Shown: positions 15,193 through 18,916 of the stretch, piece after piece
Position numbering within the stretch: the first letter of the stretch is position 1
How the letters are laid out: each line of letters starts with the position of its first letter
NCBI GenBank assembly: GCA_028869035.1
Contig: JAGWTL010000017.1
Coordinates: 1-18,916 of the forward strand
Direction: 5' to 3'
DNA: 18,916 nt
From: Burkholderiales bacterium
GTDB lineage: Bacteria; Pseudomonadota; Gammaproteobacteria; Burkholderiales; Burkholderiaceae_C
Notes under the pieces: model-generated
The model's input: the letters and a program-made list of their open reading frames with translations, nothing else
Database searches by the model: none
Told to the model about the DNA's origin: nothing
Translations under genes and position numbers: made by a program

Positions 15193-16709
15193 GCGGCCGC
15201 TCCTGTCGCGCGGGCGCGCAGGGCCTGCCGCACCTGCTGCCGGTCCGAGAAAGGCGCACGCACACCGGCCGTTTCCTGGTAGTCCTCGTGGCCCTTGCCG
15301 GCCACCAGCACCACATCGCGCGCATCGGCCTGCCCCAGCGCGAGGGCGATGGCCTGCGCCCGATCGAGTTCGACCTGCACCGCGCCATGGCCGGCCAGGC
15401 CCGGACGGATCTGCGCCACGATGGCCTCCGGGGCCTCGCTGCGGGGGTTGTCACTGGTCATCACGATGTGATCCGCATGCTGTGCCGCCGCCGCGCCCAT
15501 GAGCGGGCGCTTGTGCGAATCACGGTCGCCGCCGCAACCGAATACACACCAGAGCCGGCCACCGCGTTGTGCTGCCAGCGGCTTGAGGGTCTGTAAAACC
15601 TGGGCCAGCGCATCGGGCGTGTGCGCATAATCCACCACGGCCAGCGGCAGATCGACGCCGCCCCGGAATTCCATGCGACCCGGCACCGGCTGAAGCTCAT
15701 GACAGGCGAGCGCCGCGTCGACCAGCGGGACACCCAGGGTGCGCAGCGTGGCGATCACGCCCAGCAGATTGCTCACGTTGTAGTCGCCCAGGGTCTGCGT
15801 GGTCAGCGGAACGCGGGCCTCGCCTTCGCAGACCATGAACTGCACGCCGCGTGCTCCCATGCGTATGTCTTGCGCGACCAGGCGCGCACCGGCATCTGCC
15901 CGCAGGGAAACCGTCCACAGGTCGAGCGCACGAGCCGCCAGCGTCGCTGCCAGCGCGATGCCCTTGGGGTCGTCGAGGTTGATCACCGCTGCGCGCAGGC
16001 CCGGCCAGTCGAACAGCTCGGCCTTGGCCAGCCAATAGGCCTCCATGCTGCCGTGGTAGTCCAGGTGGTCCTGCGTGAAATTGGTGAAGATGGCCGTGCG
16101 GATGTGCGTGCCGTCCAGGCGCCGTTCGGCGATGCCGATGGACGAGGCCTCGATGGCGCAGGCGGCCAGGCCTTCGTCGACGAAACGGCGCAGGGTCTGC
16201 TGCAGCAGCACGGGGTCGGGTGTGGTCAGGCCGGTGCTCACCACAGCGGCCTCGTTCTGCGTGCCCGGCGCCGGCACGCGTCCCACGCCCAGGGTGCCGA
16301 TCAGGCCACAGGGCACGCCCGGCCGCAAGGCCTCCAGCGCCTGCGCCAGCCACCAGCTGGTCGAGGTCTTGCCATTGGTGCCCGTGACGGCCAGCACCCC
16401 GAGCTGCTGCGAGGGCTGTTCGTAATAGGCTGCGGCGATCGGGCCGCTGGCGGCTTTCAGGCCGCTGTAGCTTGCGATGCGTTCGTCGGCAAAGCCGTAG
16501 GGTTCAGCGCCACTGCGCTCGACCAGACAGGCCAGCGCGCCCTGGGCCAGCACGCCCGGCACGAACTGGCGCGCGTCGCGCGCCGCGCCGGGCCAGGCGA
16601 TGAAACCGTCGCCCGCAACCACCCGACGGCTGTCGGTCTGCAAGGCGCCACGCACGCGGCCGCGCAGCCATTGGGCGGCCTGGATCGGGTTGTGGAGCTC
16701 GGTCACCAT
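15189..16709 (-). CDS. murE: UDP-MurNAc-L-Ala-D-Glu--2,6-diaminopimelate ligase MurE
   Basis: A 506-residue cytoplasmic ligase that adds the third stem-peptide residue. Motifs: TDSRRVVAGDGFIA in the N-terminal domain, the ATP loop TGTNGKTS (109-116), EASSIG (187-192), FTNFTQDHLDYHGSM (208-222), a likely carbamylated Lys229 in YWLAKAELF, and VDYAHTPDAL (359-368). DNPR at 420-423 is the marker for meso-diaminopimelate rather than lysine. The GCGGDRDSHKRP stretch has SH where many homologues have other residues; the catalytic region is otherwise normal. The ATG at 16709 overlaps the ftsI stop by 7 bases; the GTG at 16706 would give a 4-base overlap. The long frame upstream is a shadow of ftsI. 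Confidence 0.97.
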   Translation of the reverse strand: MVTELHNPIQAAQWLRGRVRGALQTDSRRVVAGDGFIAWPGAARDARQFVPGVLAQGALACLVERSGAEPYGFADERIASYSGLKAASGPIAAAYYEQPSQQLGVLAVTGTNGKTSTSWWLAQALEALRPGVPCGLIGTLGVGRVPAPGTQNEAAVVSTGLTTPDPVLLQQTLRRFVDEGLAACAIEASSIGIAERRLDGTHIRTAIFTNFTQDHLDYHGSMEAYWLAKAELFDWPGLRAAVINLDDPKGIALAATLAARALDLWTVSLRADAGARLVAQDIRMGARGVQFMVCEGEARVPLTTQTLGDYNVSNLLGVIATLRTLGVPLVDAALACHELQPVPGRMEFRGGVDLPLAVVDYAHTPDALAQVLQTLKPLAAQRGGRLWCVFGCGGDRDSHKRPLMGAAAAQHADHIVMTSDNPRSEAPEAIVAQIRPGLAGHGAVQVELDRAQAIALALGQADARDVVLVAGKGHEDYQETAGVRAPFSDRQQVRQALRARATGAAA

Positions 16710-18442
16710 GGGCCGCCCTCCCCCACATGCGCCACGATCTGCGGCTTGACCTCGATGTCGGGCTGTACGCCCAGCAGGTGCAGGGTCTGCTGCACCGTCT
16801 CGCTGAACACCGGGGCGGCCACGTCGCCGCCGTAGTACTTGCCGGCATCGGGCTCGTCGATCAGCACGGCGACGATGATGCGCGGGCTGGCGATCGGCGC
16901 CAGGCCGACAAAGAAGCTGCGGTATTTCTTGTCGGCGTAACCGCGGCCTTCCTGCTTGCGCGCGGTGCCGGTCTTGCCGCCCACCGAGTAGCCCATGGTC
17001 TGGGCCTTGGGCGCCGTGCCGCCCGGGCCGGTGGCCAGCTGCAGCATCTGGCGCACGGCCCGCGCGTGACGCGCCTGCACCAGGCGCACGCCGGTCACCG
17101 GCCCCTGGGCTTTTTGCAGCGTCACTGGGATCAGCTCGCCGTCGTGCGCGAAGACCGTGTAGGCATGGGCCAGCTGCACCAGGCTCAGCGACAGGCCGTA
17201 ACCGTAGCTCATGGTGGCGTGTTCGATGGGCTTCCAGGTCTTCCAGGGGCGCAGGCGGCCGCTGACCGCCCCCGGGAAGGGCAGCTGCGGCCGCTGGCCG
17301 AAACCGACCTGGCTGTACATCTCCCACAGATCACGTGCCGGCATCTGCATGGCCAGTTTCACCATGCCGATGTTGCTGGACTTCTGCACCACCTCGCTGA
17401 CCGTCAGCGCGGCATAGGTATGTGTGTCGCTGATGGTGGCGCCGCCGAAACTCAGCCGGCCGTTGCTGCTGATCTGGACCGAGGTGGCCGGTGTGACCAG
17501 ACCCTTCTCCAGCGCCAGCGCGGCCACAAAGGGTTTGACCGTGGAACCCGGTTCGAAGGAATCGGTCAGGGCGCGGTTGCGCAAGGCGTCCTTGAAACCC
17601 TGGCGCTTGCCCGGCGTGTAGCTGGGGTAGTTGGCCAGGGCCAGCATTTCGCCGGTCTGGGCGTCGAGCACCACCACGCTGCCGGCCTTGGCCTGGTTGT
17701 CGCGCACGGCCTGCTTGAGGCGCTGGAAGGCGAAGAACTGGATCTTGTTGTCGATGGACAGCTGCACATCGCGCCCTTCGACCGGCGGCACCTGCGCACC
17801 CACGGCCTCGATCACGCTGCCCAGGCGGTCCTTGATGACACGGCGCGAGCCGGGTTTGCCGGCCAGGGTCTGGTTGAAGGCCAGTTCCACGCCCTCCTGG
17901 CCCTGGTCCTCCACGCTCGTGAAACCGACCAGGTGCGCGGCGACTTCGCCCTCGGGGTACTGGCGTTTGTATTCCTTGCGCTGGTAGATGCCCTTGATGC
18001 CGAGATCGGCGATCTGCCTGGCCACGTTCTCATCGACCTGGCGCTTGAGCCAGACAAAGGTCTTGTCCTCGTCCTCGAGCCTGCGGTTCAGATCGACCAG
18101 CGGCATCTCCAGCAGGCGGGCCAGGCGCTGCAGCTGCTTCGGATCGCGCTCCACGTCCTCGGGAATGGCCCAGATGCTGGGTGCCAGCACGCTGGTGGCG
18201 AGGATCTGGCCGTTGCGGTCCAGGATGCGGCCGCGGTTGGCGGGCAGCTCCAGGGTGCGCGCGAAACGCACCTGCCCCTGCTTCTGGAAGAAATCGTTGG
18301 AGATGACCTGGATATAGGCGGCGCGCCCGGCCAGCACCACAAAGGCCAGCGCGATCATGGCCACCACGAACTTGCTGCGCCACACCGGCGTGCGGCTGGC
18401 CAGCAAGGGGCTGGAGGTGTACTGGATGCTGCGGCTGCTCAC
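16703..18442 (-). CDS. ftsI: Septal peptidoglycan transpeptidase FtsI (PBP3)
   Basis: A 579-residue class B penicillin-binding protein that cross-links septal peptidoglycan and works with FtsW. A short cytoplasmic N-terminus precedes one transmembrane helix (about 23-42), then the pedestal domain with NRGRILDRNGQILA (69-82), then the transpeptidase domain with the active-site serine in STVK (300-303), SSN (355-357) and KTGTA (490-494). The start is GTG at 18442: GGTGGAGG lies 7 bases upstream, and the GTG overlaps the stop of the mini-ORF from ftsL (GTGA). The frame is open further upstream without a plausible start. Length matches the family. Confidence 0.97.
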   Translation of the reverse strand: MSSRSIQYTSSPLLASRTPVWRSKFVVAMIALAFVVLAGRAAYIQVISNDFFQKQGQVRFARTLELPANRGRILDRNGQILATSVLAPSIWAIPEDVERDPKQLQRLARLLEMPLVDLNRRLEDEDKTFVWLKRQVDENVARQIADLGIKGIYQRKEYKRQYPEGEVAAHLVGFTSVEDQGQEGVELAFNQTLAGKPGSRRVIKDRLGSVIEAVGAQVPPVEGRDVQLSIDNKIQFFAFQRLKQAVRDNQAKAGSVVVLDAQTGEMLALANYPSYTPGKRQGFKDALRNRALTDSFEPGSTVKPFVAALALEKGLVTPATSVQISSNGRLSFGGATISDTHTYAALTVSEVVQKSSNIGMVKLAMQMPARDLWEMYSQVGFGQRPQLPFPGAVSGRLRPWKTWKPIEHATMSYGYGLSLSLVQLAHAYTVFAHDGELIPVTLQKAQGPVTGVRLVQARHARAVRQMLQLATGPGGTAPKAQTMGYSVGGKTGTARKQEGRGYADKKYRSFFVGLAPIASPRIIVAVLIDEPDAGKYYGGDVAAPVFSETVQQTLHLLGVQPDIEVKPQIVAHVGEGGPW

Positions 18443-18504
18443 AGGCAGACCTCCACCTTGCAGGCTGCGGTGCCATCGGCCTTGGGGACGGCCCGGCGGC
18501 TCAT
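18439..18504 (-). other. Bridging mini-ORF between ftsL and ftsI (21 codons)
   Basis: The ATG at 18504 overlaps the ftsL stop (ATGA), and the TGA at 18439-18441 overlaps the ftsI GTG start (GTGA). A GGGGGG run lies about 9 bases before the ATG, and its own end supplies the strong GGAGG of ftsI. The peptide begins MSRRAVPKADGTAAC. The 5' half is a copy of the dispersed 21-base repeat. Probably a coupling ORF rather than a protein gene. Confidence 0.4.
18479..18500. repeat. Copy 2 of the dispersed 21-base repeat
   Basis: The plus strand matches the window-end copy 18896-18916 with one extra base and is followed directly by tcat, the ftsL stop and mini-ORF start. It begins the inserted segment between ftsL and ftsI. 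Confidence 0.65.
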
Positions 18505-18830
18505 TGGAGTCGCCCCCCGGAAACCCGCGGCTGCACGACAGCGCTGCCGGGCACGCTGCCGCCATAGGGCTGGTAACTCACGTAGTCGGTGATGGCCGGC
18601 GTGGCTGCGCGCATGTCCAGCTTGTCCTTGGCCAGTTTCTCGACGCGCTGTACCGTGGCCTGCTGGCGCTTCTCAAGCTCCAGCTGCTCGCGCTCGGTCT
18701 CGATGCGGCGCGCGTCCAGCACGGCGCGGTCGAGCTCGGAAAACAGGCGGCGCGAATCGTACTGCACGCTCACGAGGTAGAGCGCGCTGGCGAGCACGGC
18801 CAGGAGCAGCATCAAGTTGACCCGCGTCAT
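18501..18830 (-). CDS. ftsL: Cell division protein FtsL
   Basis: A 109-residue bitopic protein of the FtsQBL complex that signals activation of FtsW and FtsI. A very short cytoplasmic N-terminus (MTRVN) leads into a transmembrane helix (about 5-24), then a long charged heptad-type coiled coil (about 28-72, LFSELDRAVLDARRIETERE and on), then a short tail. Low sequence conservation is normal; size, topology and position before ftsI identify it. I chose the ATG at 18830, with GGGGG about 10 bases upstream. An in-frame GTG at 18857 and an open frame up to the window edge allow a longer N-terminus, but that part is repeat DNA. Confidence 0.93.
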   Translation of the reverse strand: MTRVNLMLLLAVLASALYLVSVQYDSRRLFSELDRAVLDARRIETEREQLELEKRQQATVQRVEKLAKDKLDMRAATPAITDYVSYQPYGGSVPGSAVVQPRVSGGRLQ

Positions 18831-18840
18831 GCTGATATGA

Positions 18841-18916
18841 CCCCCACGGTTGCCCACTGCGTGTGGCGCCCTGCCCCCCGAGGGGGCCGCGTTTCGCCTT
18901 GGGGCGGCCCGGCGGC
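18841..18916. repeat. Repeat element upstream of ftsL, including copy 3 of the 21-base repeat
   Basis: No gene start is supported here. The segment holds the 21-base repeat (18896-18916), a GCCCCC/GGGGGC hairpin with a three-base loop near 18871-18885, and a tail that provides the purine-rich stretch before ftsL. From memory it resembles recurrent intergenic elements of Comamonadaceae genomes; this was not checked. On the minus strand the ftsL frame stays open through it to the window edge. Confidence 0.6.

Noticed and set aside
16706..17327. Upstream extension of the murE frame giving a 712-residue protein
   Set aside because: The extra residues are an out-of-frame reading of the ftsI 3' part; the ATG at 16709 gives a MurE of normal length.
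16727..18592. 621-codon plus-strand open frame opposite ftsI
   Set aside because: Its sequence is His/Gln/Ala/Gly-rich with no recognisable domain, and it lies opposite a fully convincing ftsI. Such long antisense frames are expected in high-GC coding DNA.

Overview
The window is a GC-rich chromosomal segment from a betaproteobacterium, most likely a Burkholderiales member of the Comamonadaceae type. This rests on the GC-rich coding style, the FtsZ and MurD sequence features, and the REP-like intergenic repeats; the genus cannot be fixed by eye. Every real gene is on the minus strand, so transcription runs from position 18916 towards 1. The long plus-strand frames are shadows of high-GC coding sequence.

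Positions 18830 to 2214 hold a nearly complete division and cell wall (dcw) cluster in canonical order: ftsL, ftsI, murE, murF, mraY, murD, ftsW, murG, murC, ddl, ftsQ, ftsA, ftsZ. The products make the cytoplasmic peptidoglycan precursor (MurE, MurF, MurD, MurC, Ddl), load it on lipid (MraY, MurG), polymerise and cross-link it at the septum (FtsW, FtsI), and form the divisome (FtsL, FtsQ, FtsA, FtsZ). mraZ and rsmH would lie just beyond position 18916.

The genes from ftsL to ftsQ are packed by start/stop overlaps. Three junctions (mraY-murD, murC-ddl, ddl-ftsQ) are classic ATGA or GTGA overlaps. Five others (ftsL-ftsI, murE-murF, murD-ftsW, ftsW-murG, murG-murC) have been opened by 64 to 173 bases of repeat-derived or duplicated DNA. 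In each of these a short ORF starts on the upstream gene's stop codon (ATGA) and stops on the downstream gene's start codon (ATGA or GTGA), with a Shine-Dalgarno-like sequence at both ends. This chain of bridging mini-ORFs is the most unusual feature of the window. MurD also carries an N-terminal extension of about 130 residues that contains a near-perfect palindrome.

Downstream of ftsZ, where lpxC is commonly found in relatives, positions 2087 to 1 hold an apparent three-gene operon: a DUF4394 lipoprotein, a periplasmic cupredoxin-like protein of the methylamine-utilization type, and the N-terminal part of a membrane sensor protein that runs off the window. The last two overlap by ATGA. Their joint function is unknown; an envelope copper or redox signalling role is inference only.
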